This document shows positions 39,835 to 47,775 of a stretch of 64,000 nucleotides of DNA, in pieces. The DNA is taken from the NCBI GenBank assembly GCA_017656345.1, contig JACDNZ010000010.1, forward strand, positions 1 through 64,000, given 5' to 3'. How positions within the stretch are numbered: position 1 is the stretch's first letter; every line of letters starts with the position of its first letter. A model generated the notes under the pieces. The model had not been told where the DNA came from, searched no databases, and saw only the letters and a list, made by a program, of their open reading frames with translations. The position numbers were made by a program, and so were the translations under genes. The DNA comes from Thermosipho sp. (in: thermotogales). Its GTDB lineage: Bacteria > Thermotogota > Thermotogae > Thermotogales > Fervidobacteriaceae.

Positions 39835-40818
39835 GTGAGAGTAAATAGCAATATAGTAGATTTATCATTATTAAAGTATATGGCTATTGAGATTCAAAAC
39901 AGATGTGTTGATTATGAAAACAGCGAATTAATAAGAATTACAGAAACAGGTGGTAATTTAGAGTTAATATTTACATCTGGAGATAATATTGACAGAAGTA
40001 TGTATAAGCGACCTCTAAGTGATTTTGCTTTTAGTCAGTTATGTGCTAAGTTAGGAATACCAGTAAGATATATGAAGAAGTGTTTAGACAATGGGGCAGT
40101 TGACCTAGCTATTAGAAATGTAAATGAGTGGATTTTTAAGAATGGTAAAACTAAATTCTTAATAAGAGAGTTTAATGGTATGATAAGAGGAATATTGAGC
40201 AACAGATATTCTACTTTAGATACTCCAGAAATTTTAGACGTTGCAGAAGATGTATTAGGTAATGACTATAAAGTGAAAGAGTTTTTTATGAATGAAGAAA
40301 GATTCCATGTAAGACTTATTGAAGATGAATTAAATGTGCCAGAAGAAGATTTATTTATAGGAATACAGATAGATAGTTCTGATGTAGGTAAACAAACTTT
40401 ATTAGTACAATTCTTTGTCTATAAGCAGATTTGTAGTAATGGGTTAGTTATACCTAAATTAAATAGTGTCATTTATAAGCAACGCCATGTAGGAATAGAT
40501 GTAGAAGAGTTTAAGAGTGGTTTTGAGATAGGATTGAGAATGATAGATTCTCTAAAAGAAGAAGTCGAAAAAGCAATTATAGAAAGTAAAGATGGAATAG
40601 ATAACCTAGAGTTAGAACTCCTAATAGAGAAGTTTAAAAATATGACTAAAGTTAGTAAAGAAACTGTGGATAAAATTGTTGATATTGTGAATAGTAATAA
40701 GTATGGTGAAAGAAGTCGCTGGTCTTTAGTAAATAGTATAACAGAAGTAGCACAAGATTTTACCTTAGATAGAAGAATAGAATTAGAGAAGTTCGCAGGT
40801 ATGCTTTTAGTAGCATAA
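39835..40818 (+). CDS. DUF932-like phage/plasmid protein
   Basis: 327 residues, GTG start. FLIREFNGMIRGILSNRYST, then EFFMNEERFHVRLI and FFVYKQICSNGLVIP, match the phage/plasmid-like DUF932 family, a protein of unknown function common on mobile elements. Last gene before a terminator. Confidence 0.75.
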   Translation: MRVNSNIVDLSLLKYMAIEIQNRCVDYENSELIRITETGGNLELIFTSGDNIDRSMYKRPLSDFAFSQLCAKLGIPVRYMKKCLDNGAVDLAIRNVNEWIFKNGKTKFLIREFNGMIRGILSNRYSTLDTPEILDVAEDVLGNDYKVKEFFMNEERFHVRLIEDELNVPEEDLFIGIQIDSSDVGKQTLLVQFFVYKQICSNGLVIPKLNSVIYKQRHVGIDVEEFKSGFEIGLRMIDSLKEEVEKAIIESKDGIDNLELELLIEKFKNMTKVSKETVDKIVDIVNSNKYGERSRWSLVNSITEVAQDFTLDRRIELEKFAGMLLVA

Positions 40819-40819
40819 G

Positions 40820-40845
40820 GGAGAGTTGAATAAACTCTCCTTTTT
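40820..40845 (+). terminator. Terminator overlapping the next promoter
   Basis: GGAGAGTT (40820-40827) pairs with AACTCTCC (40833-40840), then TTTTT. Confidence 0.9.
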
Positions 40846-40855
40846 GTGATATACT
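40826..40855 (+). promoter_or_regulatory. Promoter of the SprT-like operon
   Basis: TTGAAT (40826-40831) in the terminator loop, 18-nt spacer, TATACT (40850-40855) with AATAA extension. Confidence 0.5.
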
Positions 40856-40894
40856 AATAATTGCAGTAAGAGATTACTTGACGGAGGTTGAGTT

Positions 40895-41254
40895 ATGACA
40901 TTAGAGCAGAAAACAAAGTTAGAAAAGAGAATTAGAAAAGATTTAGAGAAGTTAGGTTTACCTTTAGATTTTAAATTAGATGTTAGAGGTTATAGCAAAA
41001 CTTATAATGGTAGATACAATCCTAATAATGATACAGTTGTATTATATTCTTTAAGAAAAAATGGCGAGTTAAGAGAGTATGACGTTTTATTAAAAATCGT
41101 TATACATGAAGTAATACATCATTATCAATGGAAGCATACTGATTACAAAAGAGTAAAAGGCATAATGCACAACGAAGAGTTTAAAAGATTAGAGCAGTAT
41201 TATTTAGACAAAGCAGAAGAACTTGGGTTGATAGACCCTATATTTAGGAGGTGA
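40895..41254 (+). CDS. SprT-like zinc metalloprotease
   Basis: 119 residues. VIHEVIHHYQW contains HExxH and MHNEEFKRL the third ligand, both as in SprT/Spartan proteases; RYNPNNDTVVLY is the preceding strand. Spartan-type enzymes remove proteins from DNA; a phage copy might clear replication blocks. ATG after ACGGAGG. Confidence 0.8.
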   Translation: MTLEQKTKLEKRIRKDLEKLGLPLDFKLDVRGYSKTYNGRYNPNNDTVVLYSLRKNGELREYDVLLKIVIHEVIHHYQWKHTDYKRVKGIMHNEEFKRLEQYYLDKAEELGLIDPIFRR

Positions 41255-41258
41255 TGAT

Positions 41259-41450
41259 TTGCTGTTAAGAGTATGGAAAAAGACTATGAATTTTCTTATG
41301 AGATTTGCTTTATTATTTACCTTTTTAAGTATTGTTTTTATGACAGGATATGTTATGTATAACGTATATTATTTTAATCCTTTTAAAATTGTAGCAGGTT
41401 GTATTGTTATTTATACTTTTATTCATACTAATAAATCATTACAGGGGTGA
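41259..41450 (+). CDS. Small membrane protein with two hydrophobic segments
   Basis: 63 residues, TTG start after AGGAGGTGATGA. Segments ~11-33 and 40-56. Not recognised. Confidence 0.6.
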   Translation: MLLRVWKKTMNFLMRFALLFTFLSIVFMTGYVMYNVYYFNPFKIVAGCIVIYTFIHTNKSLQG

Positions 41451-41455
41451 TATGT

Positions 41456-41755
41456 TTGGTAAGAGATACTTTTTTATCTAAATTAGTAGACAGTCCGATA
41501 GAAGAAGCTAAAGAGATGTTGGAAGATTTAACTTTTGTTGATTTAGTTAATACTAAAAAGATTTTAGAACTAGAATATAATAGGGTTACTTTTATGAAAG
41601 ATAATATAGCAGAAGGTTTAAAACAGAATGTATTTGCTGACAAAGACAGGGTACAAGAAGTCTTAGAAGATTTATATATAATACTACAGAGATTAGAGGA
41701 TTTAGCTACTATTATAGAAACATTAAAGAAAGAAAAAGACGTGTATAAAAATTAG
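41456..41755 (+). CDS. Helical hypothetical protein
   Basis: 99 residues, all-helical (EEAKEMLEDLTFVDLVNTKK). TTG 41456 after AGGGGTGAT is preferred to GTG 41447. Not recognised. Confidence 0.6.
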   Translation: MVRDTFLSKLVDSPIEEAKEMLEDLTFVDLVNTKKILELEYNRVTFMKDNIAEGLKQNVFADKDRVQEVLEDLYIILQRLEDLATIIETLKKEKDVYKN

Positions 41756-41796
41756 ATTTTGTAGTATACTATAGTTAAATAGAAGTTGTTGAGTGG

Positions 41797-41839
41797 TTGA
41801 TTTTCAATGCTTGACAACGCTTTTAAAGTTTGCTATATT
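41797..41839 (+). promoter_or_regulatory. Promoter with TTGA-N3-TCAA operator, copy 3
   Basis: Operator TTGATTTTCAA (41797-41807), 3 nt (TGC), TTGACA (41811-41816), 17-nt spacer, TATATT (41834-41839). Confidence 0.75.
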
Positions 41840-41893
41840 ATAAGTGTAGCTTGAAACTTGAAAATAAAATAAAAATTAAGGAGGTAATTATTA

Positions 41894-42931
41894 ATGAAAC
41901 AAAAACAATTAAAACGCTTAGTTGAAAGCCTTGATGTAGTTATCAGAGGACTAACTGACATTAGAGTTATTTTATCTGGAGATTTAATTGATAGTGAGAG
42001 TGTGCAAGAAGAAAAACCTTTAGAAGTACCAGCTAATGAAACACCAGCTAAAGAAGGGGTATCAAGAAAAGATGAACTGGAGTCTATGAAGTACAATGAT
42101 TTAAAGAAATTATGTAAAGATTTAGGTCTTTCACCTAAAGGAAAGAAAGATGTCTTAATTGAAAGAATACTTAATTGTGAAGAAACTAAAGAAGAAATTA
42201 TGCAGTCAGAAGAAGGAGAGCTAGAGCCAGAACTTCAAGAAGTTGTTGAAGAAAACGAAGTAGAGGAAGAAAGTACAGAAGAGCCAGAAGAAAACGAAGT
42301 AGAAATTGAAGAAGATTCAGAAGAGGAAGAAACTTTGTATGAAAAAGTTGAAAGAGAGTTAGCTGATTATACTTTAGAAGAATTAGCAGAAATACTTGAG
42401 AGTGTAGGTAAATCACCTAAAGGTAAACGTCAAGCTTTGATAGCTAAAATTGTAGACGCTATAGAAGAAGGTTTATTAGAGTTTGATTCAGAAGATGAAG
42501 AAGAAATTGAAGAAGAAGATAACGAAGAAGTTGAAGAAGATAACACAGAAGTTGAGGAAGAAACTACTGATGATGAAGATATTGAAGAGGAAATGACAGA
42601 AGCTAGAAGAAAGACTATTGAAGAATTAGTAAAAGAAATAAAAAGACAATATAAAGAAGGTGAACTTTCTGATAAAGAAATCAAAGCAACTTTAGAGCAG
42701 TATAATGAGTATAGCGAAACTTGCAGTACTTGTAATTGCCCTAAAGAAGATAGGTTAAAGTGTTATATAGACCTATATACTTCTTTAGTTGATGATGAAG
42801 GAAATATGCATGAATTACAAGAAGTATTCTACAGAAATGGTGAACCAGTATGTTGTGGTAAGTATTTAGTTGAATTAAATAATGGAAATTACTATTGTGA
42901 AGTTTGTGGAACTGAATATGAAACAGAATAA
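41894..42931 (+). CDS. SAP-domain DNA-binding protein with acidic linkers and zinc finger
   Basis: 345 residues. Two SAP motifs: YNDLKKLCKDLGLSPKGKK (~66-84) and YTLEELAEILESVGKSPKGK (~154-173), each followed by an ALIxKI/VLIERIL helix. Very acidic linkers join them to a C-terminal Cys-rich region (CSTCNCPKED, CCGKYLVE, YCEVCGTEYE), a probable zinc site. SAP domains bind A/T-rich scaffold DNA, suiting this genome. Sole gene of a promoter-terminator unit. Confidence 0.78.
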   Translation: MKQKQLKRLVESLDVVIRGLTDIRVILSGDLIDSESVQEEKPLEVPANETPAKEGVSRKDELESMKYNDLKKLCKDLGLSPKGKKDVLIERILNCEETKEEIMQSEEGELEPELQEVVEENEVEEESTEEPEENEVEIEEDSEEEETLYEKVERELADYTLEELAEILESVGKSPKGKRQALIAKIVDAIEEGLLEFDSEDEEEIEEEDNEEVEEDNTEVEEETTDDEDIEEEMTEARRKTIEELVKEIKRQYKEGELSDKEIKATLEQYNEYSETCSTCNCPKEDRLKCYIDLYTSLVDDEGNMHELQEVFYRNGEPVCCGKYLVELNNGNYYCEVCGTEYETE

Positions 42932-42960
42932 GAGGTAGTCTTTTGACTACCTCTTTTATA
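42931..42960 (+). terminator. Terminator
   Basis: AGAGGTAGTC (42931-42940) pairs with GACTACCTCT (42945-42954), then TTTATA. Confidence 0.88.
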
Positions 42961-42974
42961 AAGGGGGTATAACT

Positions 42975-43211
42975 GTGATATTCTTTGATAGAATAAGTGA
43001 ATTGATTAATTGGAGAAAGAAAAGAGATTTTCTAAAACTTGAATTAGAGAAGGCAAAGCAAGAATTAATATTAACAGAGCAGAATTTTAAGTATGCTACT
43101 AATGACTATGTTGAAGTCGCAGTTTTAGATTTAGAAAAGGCTAGAAAGAGATATAGTGCTTTATTAAGAGAATATAAGGAGGTCTTGAGAAATAATGAGG
43201 TCATTGATTAA
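42975..43211 (+). CDS. Coiled-coil hypothetical protein
   Basis: 78 residues, GTG start after AAAGGGGG. Continuous Lys/Glu helix (FLKLELEKAKQELILTEQNF). Overlaps the following gene by 17 nt, so the two may be coupled, for example as an accessory to the cell-wall enzyme. Confidence 0.62.
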   Translation: MIFFDRISELINWRKKRDFLKLELEKAKQELILTEQNFKYATNDYVEVAVLDLEKARKRYSALLREYKEVLRNNEVID

Positions 43212-43923
43212 CAACTTATTAATAGTTGCTTTAGTAGCTTGTTTATTAGTTACTGTATCTGTTTATGCATTTACTAAACATGTGGAGTATAGTGTTAATT
43301 ACGAGGATAAATTTCAAGACTTAGAAGAGTTAGATAGAGAGTTAGCAGATATAAATAGTAATTTGGACTTGTTATTTTCTGATGTATTACAGACAAAGTC
43401 TTATATAGAGGGACTGCCTTTTAGACCAAAGATAGCTGTATCAAGTAGAGGAATTATATCAAATACTACTTATTATGATTATTCGGATTTAACTAAACGC
43501 TCTTATGTAAGTGCCGAGTTTTTAGATAGACATTTAGCTAATACTCCACTAGCAAATTTAGGAGAGTATTTTGTGATAGCTGAAAAGCTATATGGTATTA
43601 ATGCTGTATTTTTATGTGCCTTAGCTATACATGAGAGTAATTGGGGTAGAAGTAAGTTAGCTAGAGAGAAGAATAATTTATTTGGATTTACTGCCTATAA
43701 CAATAGTGTTTATAAAAGTGCTAAGAAATTCGACTCTAAAGAAGAATGTATTTTATTTGTAGCAGGTTATTTAGCTTATAACTATTTAGATGAGAGAGGT
43801 AAACACTATAATGGTAAATCTATTAACGCAATAAATAAGTTATATGCAGTTAATGATGATATGACTCCTAATTTAGAATGGGGTCAGAATATAAAATTAC
43901 TTATGCAAAAATTAATAAAATAG
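43195..43923 (+). CDS. Membrane-anchored glucosaminidase (peptidoglycan hydrolase)
   Basis: 242 residues. N-terminal signal/anchor helix (NNLLIVALVACLLVTVSVYA), a linker, and a glucosaminidase domain with FLCALAIHESNWGRSKLA (catalytic Glu in HESNWG) and NNLFGFTAY. Outside the lysis module and anchored, so it may remodel the wall during infection or affect superinfection rather than act in final lysis. Confidence 0.8.
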   Translation: MRSLINNLLIVALVACLLVTVSVYAFTKHVEYSVNYEDKFQDLEELDRELADINSNLDLLFSDVLQTKSYIEGLPFRPKIAVSSRGIISNTTYYDYSDLTKRSYVSAEFLDRHLANTPLANLGEYFVIAEKLYGINAVFLCALAIHESNWGRSKLAREKNNLFGFTAYNNSVYKSAKKFDSKEECILFVAGYLAYNYLDERGKHYNGKSINAINKLYAVNDDMTPNLEWGQNIKLLMQKLIK

Positions 43924-43939
43924 AAAGTGAGGGTAAGAG

Positions 43940-44104
43940 ATGAATTATATATACAATGATTTTTCAATAAAGTTAACCTTTTGGCAGAGATTAAAATTCC
44001 TATTCTCTAATAAGCTAAAAGTTCGATTGACTTTAGAGTTTAAAGGTGAAGGCTCTATTTATATTACAGAGTGTAAATTAGAAAAAGTTGAGGAGGTAAG
44101 ATAA
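43940..44104 (+). CDS. Small hypothetical protein
   Basis: 54 residues, ATG 43940 after GAGGGTAAG, TAA 44102-44104 overlapping the next ATG by one base. FSIKLTFWQRLKFLFSNKLK. Not recognised. Confidence 0.55.
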   Translation: MNYIYNDFSIKLTFWQRLKFLFSNKLKVRLTLEFKGEGSIYITECKLEKVEEVR

Positions 44105-44739
44105 TGAGTAAGAAACTATACTTTAGATATGGAGTAATGAATAGTGGTAAGTCTACACAGTTACTACAAATAGCCCATGATTATGAAGTAAATAATAATA
44201 AAAGAGTTTTAGTTTTAAAGCCTAAAGTAGACACTAAAGCAGGAGAATATGTTATTACTAGAATGGGAGATGGTGTATTTAAGAGAAAATGTGATTTTCT
44301 AATTGACCCTAAAGATGATTTATTTGAAATACTTTCAGATGAAAAATATAAAGATGTGGCTTGTGTACTTATAGATGAATCACAATTTTTATCTAGAAAA
44401 AATGTTGAAAGCTTAACTTTAGTAGTAATTAAATTAGATATACCAGTTATATGTTTTGGGTTAAGAAATGATTTTAGAGGACACCCATTTGAAGGAAGTA
44501 GTTGGTTATTTGCATTAGCCCAAGATATAGAAGAAATAACAACACGTGCATTAGACAGGTTTGATAGTAAACGAGCAACAATGAATATAAGATTAATAAA
44601 TGGTAAGCCAGTATTTGAGGGAGAGCAGATAAGTATTGATGATAAAGTTGAAATAACATATCTTCCAGTATCATTAAAGACTTTTATAGAAATGAAAGAA
44701 GAGTATTATAAAAAGGAGAATAAATATTATGATAGTTAA
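44104..44739 (+). CDS. tdk: Thymidine kinase
   Basis: Phosphorylates thymidine for dTTP supply. 211 residues: Walker A GVMNSGKST (10-18), DESQFL lid region, ICFGLRNDFRG (the FGLR/DF loop) and the thymidine-binding end. Unlike most type II kinases the structural zinc cysteines are missing: the usual CxC and CRxH positions read TTRALDRFDSK and VSLKTF. ATG follows TGAGGAGG. Confidence 0.9.
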   Translation: MSKKLYFRYGVMNSGKSTQLLQIAHDYEVNNNKRVLVLKPKVDTKAGEYVITRMGDGVFKRKCDFLIDPKDDLFEILSDEKYKDVACVLIDESQFLSRKNVESLTLVVIKLDIPVICFGLRNDFRGHPFEGSSWLFALAQDIEEITTRALDRFDSKRATMNIRLINGKPVFEGEQISIDDKVEITYLPVSLKTFIEMKEEYYKKENKYYDS

Positions 44740-44899
44740 AATTAAATTGATTTATAAAAATAATACAATAATAGAAGAAATATTTGAGGAGAAACATCTT
44801 AAATGTATAGATGTAGCTTATGCTTTAGCTATTACTCTTGAAAAATATGAGGATAGAGAAAATGATTTAGAGTCAATAGATATAAAAATTTATGTATAG
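44729..44899 (+). CDS. Small hypothetical protein
   Basis: 56 residues, ATG 44729 overlapping the tdk end by 11 nt, stop TAG 44897-44899, with AAAAGGAG upstream. Not recognised. Confidence 0.55.
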   Translation: MIVKIKLIYKNNTIIEEIFEEKHLKCIDVAYALAITLEKYEDRENDLESIDIKIYV

Positions 44900-44911
44900 G
44901 AGGTATTAGAA

Positions 44912-45148
44912 ATGAAAATTAAATTTATTAAATCGACAGTAACAGAAGTAAATGTAGGTGACGTTGTAGAATTTAAAGATGGAGATTATTATTTATTAGT
45001 ACAAGATACTACAGTAAGTAGTGGTATTAATTTAAAATTTTTAAATTTAAAAGATTGTAGATTGTATGGATTTGTTTCTGATTTTCATAGACACGTTAAA
45101 AGAGTAATTAAAAAAGATAATATAGTAATTACAAATAAGGAGGTATAA
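44912..45148 (+). CDS. Hypothetical protein
   Basis: 78 residues, beta-rich ([19 protein letters not shown]). ATG after AGGAGG, one base before thyX. Not recognised. Confidence 0.62.
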   Translation: MKIKFIKSTVTEVNVGDVVEFKDGDYYLLVQDTTVSSGINLKFLNLKDCRLYGFVSDFHRHVKRVIKKDNIVITNKEV

Positions 45149-45149
45149 A

Positions 45150-45962
45150 ATGAAAGTTGAATTAATAAGTTATACACCTAATCCAGAGAGGTTAGTTGCT
45201 TCTAGTGCAAAATTATGTTATAGCCCAGTAGGTATAAATGAAATACAAGAAAATTTAACCTTAGAAAAGACCAAAAAATTTATAGAAAAGCTAATGAGTT
45301 TAGGGCATGAATCACCTTTAGAGCATATAACTTTTACTTTTGCAATAGAGGGAGTAAGCAGAAGTTTAACCCACCAATTAGTAAGACATAGGGTAGCTTC
45401 TTATAGTCAACAGAGTCAACGCTATGTAAAATTAGACCATTTTGAATATGTTGTACCTAAATTAATAGAAGAAAGTCCTAAAGCTAAAAGAAGGTTTATT
45501 GAAGAAATGGAAAAAGACCAAAAAGCATATGATGATTTAGTAACAATATTATTAGCAGAGGAAATAAGAAAGTTTTATAATTATGAAGGTGTACCATATG
45601 ATGAGTTATATGCTAGAGATGATAAAGAATTAATTGAAGAATTTAAGAAGTATAAAAAATATGTATTTAAAATGATGGAGAAAAAAGCAATAGAAAATGC
45701 AAGATATGTATTACCTAATGCTTGTGAAACTAAAATTGTTGTGACTATGAACGCTAGGTCATTATTAAACTTCTTTAAGCATAGATGTTGTAATAGGGCG
45801 CAAGACGAAATAAGAACTTTAGCTGATGAAATGCTAAGGTTATGTAGAGAAGTAGCCCCTAACATATTTAGATATGCAGGTGCTAGTTGTATAAAAGGTA
45901 AGTGTCCAGAAGGTGAAATGAGTTGTGGAAGTCCTAGAATAGATTTAATACCCAAATATTAA
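45150..45962 (+). CDS. thyX: Flavin-dependent thymidylate synthase (ThyX)
   Basis: Methylates dUMP to dTMP using FAD, NADPH and methylenetetrahydrofolate. 270 residues. [11 protein letters not shown] (54-64) and the ThyX motif [14 protein letters not shown] (79-92) are intact; the C-terminal [20 protein letters not shown] carries further substrate ligands. With thymidine kinase, Nudix and NrdJ it forms the dNTP module. Confidence 0.94.
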   Translation: MKVELISYTPNPERLVASSAKLCYSPVGINEIQENLTLEKTKKFIEKLMSLGHESPLEHITFTFAIEGVSRSLTHQLVRHRVASYSQQSQRYVKLDHFEYVVPKLIEESPKAKRRFIEEMEKDQKAYDDLVTILLAEEIRKFYNYEGVPYDELYARDDKELIEEFKKYKKYVFKMMEKKAIENARYVLPNACETKIVVTMNARSLLNFFKHRCCNRAQDEIRTLADEMLRLCREVAPNIFRYAGASCIKGKCPEGEMSCGSPRIDLIPKY

Positions 45963-45984
45963 TTTTAGTTAAAGGGGGAATATT

Positions 45985-46560
45985 GTGTTTGAAAAATCTT
46001 TCTACTATAAAGATAATATATTAGAGTTAAAGAATAATATTATAGAAGCTGTTAAATTTATTAAGAAGGATTTTAAAGAAATAGCAATAGTAAATATAGG
46101 TACTGATAGATGTACTGGAGATTGTTTTGCACCTCTTGTGGGGACTTTAATTAAAAGTGATGAAAGATTTGATTTCCCTAATGTTAAAGTTTATGGTGAC
46201 TTAAATGAGCCAATTCACGCTAAGAATTTAGAAGAGTTTTTAGAAGATTTTAATAAGCAAGTTACTCCAGATACTTTAGTCATTGCTATTGACGCTTGTT
46301 TAGGTAAAGAAGAAGATATAGGTTTTATAAAAATTAAAAGTGAAGCTTTAAGTCCCGGTAGAGGTTTAGATAAAGACCTACCTAAAGTTGGGGATATATG
46401 TATAAATGGTATAATAAGTGAAAATAGTGATTTTAATATTTTTACATTATCTCAAGTAAAATTAGGCTTAGTTTACTCTATGGCAGAAGTAACTAGAATT
46501 GCTTTAAAACTTGCAATTCAAGAATTATATAATGAAAACTATAAAATATATAAAATATGA
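45985..46560 (+). CDS. yyaC: YyaC-like spore protein homologue (GPR-related peptidase fold)
   Basis: 191 residues, GTG after AAAGGGGG. VNIGTDRCTGDCFAPLVGTL, YGDLNEPIHAKNLEEFL, VIAIDACLG, LSPGRGLDKDLPKVGDICIN and the SMAEVTRIAL end match YyaC, a sporulation-associated protein related to germination protease. Known YyaC is made under sporulation control in Bacillus and clostridia; its activity is not settled. A phage copy beside thyX is unusual and points to a spore-forming host. Confidence 0.85.
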   Translation: MFEKSFYYKDNILELKNNIIEAVKFIKKDFKEIAIVNIGTDRCTGDCFAPLVGTLIKSDERFDFPNVKVYGDLNEPIHAKNLEEFLEDFNKQVTPDTLVIAIDACLGKEEDIGFIKIKSEALSPGRGLDKDLPKVGDICINGIISENSDFNIFTLSQVKLGLVYSMAEVTRIALKLAIQELYNENYKIYKI

Positions 46561-46575
46561 AAAGGAGGAGATTTT

Positions 46576-46860
46576 ATGAAAATAAAAGGTATTAATTTTG
46601 AAGCAGAATGGACTAAAGACTGTGGAAGTAAAGAAAATTTTGATTTTAGTGTTATCCGAGTAGATACAAGATATTGGGGAGATTATACAGCAAAACCTTC
46701 AATATATTTAGGTGATAAAGTTTTATATGAATTACCAAAAGAACAATATATCGAAGGAGATTCGGAAATAGAATGTAAATATAAAACAGAACAATGGATA
46801 AAAGAAAAATTAGAAAAATTAATAGATATAATATTTGAAAAAGTAAAGGAGGTTGAGTGA
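46576..46860 (+). CDS. Hypothetical protein
   Basis: 94 residues, ATG after AAAGGAGGAG. FSVIRVDTRYWGDYTAKPSI suggests a beta-rich domain, followed by a long C-terminal helix. Not recognised. Confidence 0.65.
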   Translation: MKIKGINFEAEWTKDCGSKENFDFSVIRVDTRYWGDYTAKPSIYLGDKVLYELPKEQYIEGDSEIECKYKTEQWIKEKLEKLIDIIFEKVKEVE

Positions 46861-46913
46861 TGTGCCTACAAGATTCATGCAACATTATAAAAATTAGAAA
46901 GTGAGGTGTAAAA

Positions 46914-47054
46914 ATGCAAATAGATAATAAAAAGTATGAGAAAATTGTTATAACTACTAAAGAAAATGAAGTTGTTACAGTAATTTCAGACGATAATATA
47001 ATAGAACATAACGGTTATAAAGTAATTTTAGATTCATATAATGAAACGGAGTAG
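46914..47054 (+). CDS. Small hypothetical protein
   Basis: 46 residues, ATG 46914 after GTGAGGTG, stop TAG 47052-47054 inside a terminator. Beta-rich. Not recognised. Confidence 0.5.
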   Translation: MQIDNKKYEKIVITTKENEVVTVISDDNIIEHNGYKVILDSYNETE

Positions 47055-47072
47055 AGAAATCTACTCCATTTT
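47048..47072 (+). terminator. Terminator
   Basis: GGAGTAGA (47048-47055) pairs with TCTACTCC (47060-47067), GAAA loop, then ATTTTG. Confidence 0.8.
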
Positions 47073-47112
47073 GATATAATATAATTACCACTAAAGAAGG
47101 AGGTCTATTTTT

Positions 47113-47772
47113 ATGTCTATTAATCGTGAAGAGTTGAAAAAGAAGTACGGAGATGAACAAGTTTTAGTAGTACCTTTAAAAGCCCTGCCAGAGTTAGAAG
47201 AAGGATTGAATTTAATATCTAGTAAAGTAATTGAAAAATTATTAGAGCAATCCTATTTTATACCTCGTTGGGCTAGTGATGAAAACCCAGAAGAGGTAGA
47301 GATAATTCCTTATGTAGTCATTAGAACTGTATTCACTAATAAAGTATTCTGTGTGAAAAGAATTTCTGGCAGTAATGAAAAGAGATTAGTAAATAAGTTA
47401 TCAATAGGTATAGGTGGACATATTAATCCAGACCCTAGAGATTTAAAAGGTATGTATTTAGTTTTAGCTAGTATGCAAAGAGAATTGTTAGAAGAGTTAG
47501 AGTTTGACCCTAAGATAATGTTAAAATCTGGATTACAATTATTAGGATTAATTCGTTGTACTAAAACTTCTGTAGATAAAGACCATATAGGAATATTATT
47601 TATTATTATTGTGCCAGATGATTTTGAAGATAAAATTTCAGTTAAGGAGGTTGATACCTTAGAAGGTAAATTTGAATTAATAGAAAGTTTAAAAGAGAAG
47701 TGGAATTATGATAGATTAGAAAACTGGAGTAAAATAGCTTTAGATAATTTAGTAGTAGTGAAAGGGGAGTAG
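47113..47772 (+). CDS. Nudix-fold hydrolase
   Basis: 219 residues. GGHINPDPRD followed by LASMQRELLEELEF is a Nudix box (REL.EEL) with an expanded first loop, in the middle of an alpha/beta domain; likely hydrolyses a nucleoside diphosphate derivative. Directly upstream of nrdJ (3-nt gap), so probably nucleotide-pool sanitising. Confidence 0.78.
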   Translation: MSINREELKKKYGDEQVLVVPLKALPELEEGLNLISSKVIEKLLEQSYFIPRWASDENPEEVEIIPYVVIRTVFTNKVFCVKRISGSNEKRLVNKLSIGIGGHINPDPRDLKGMYLVLASMQRELLEELEFDPKIMLKSGLQLLGLIRCTKTSVDKDHIGILFIIIVPDDFEDKISVKEVDTLEGKFELIESLKEKWNYDRLENWSKIALDNLVVVKGE

Positions 47773-47775
47773 TAT

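Noticed and set aside
42430..42684. Minus-strand Ser-rich open frame
   Set aside because: Shadow of the acidic repeats of the SAP-domain gene.
46558..46560. Alternative genetic code with reassigned TGA
   Set aside because: TGA is used as a normal stop here and TAA/TAG end other genes.
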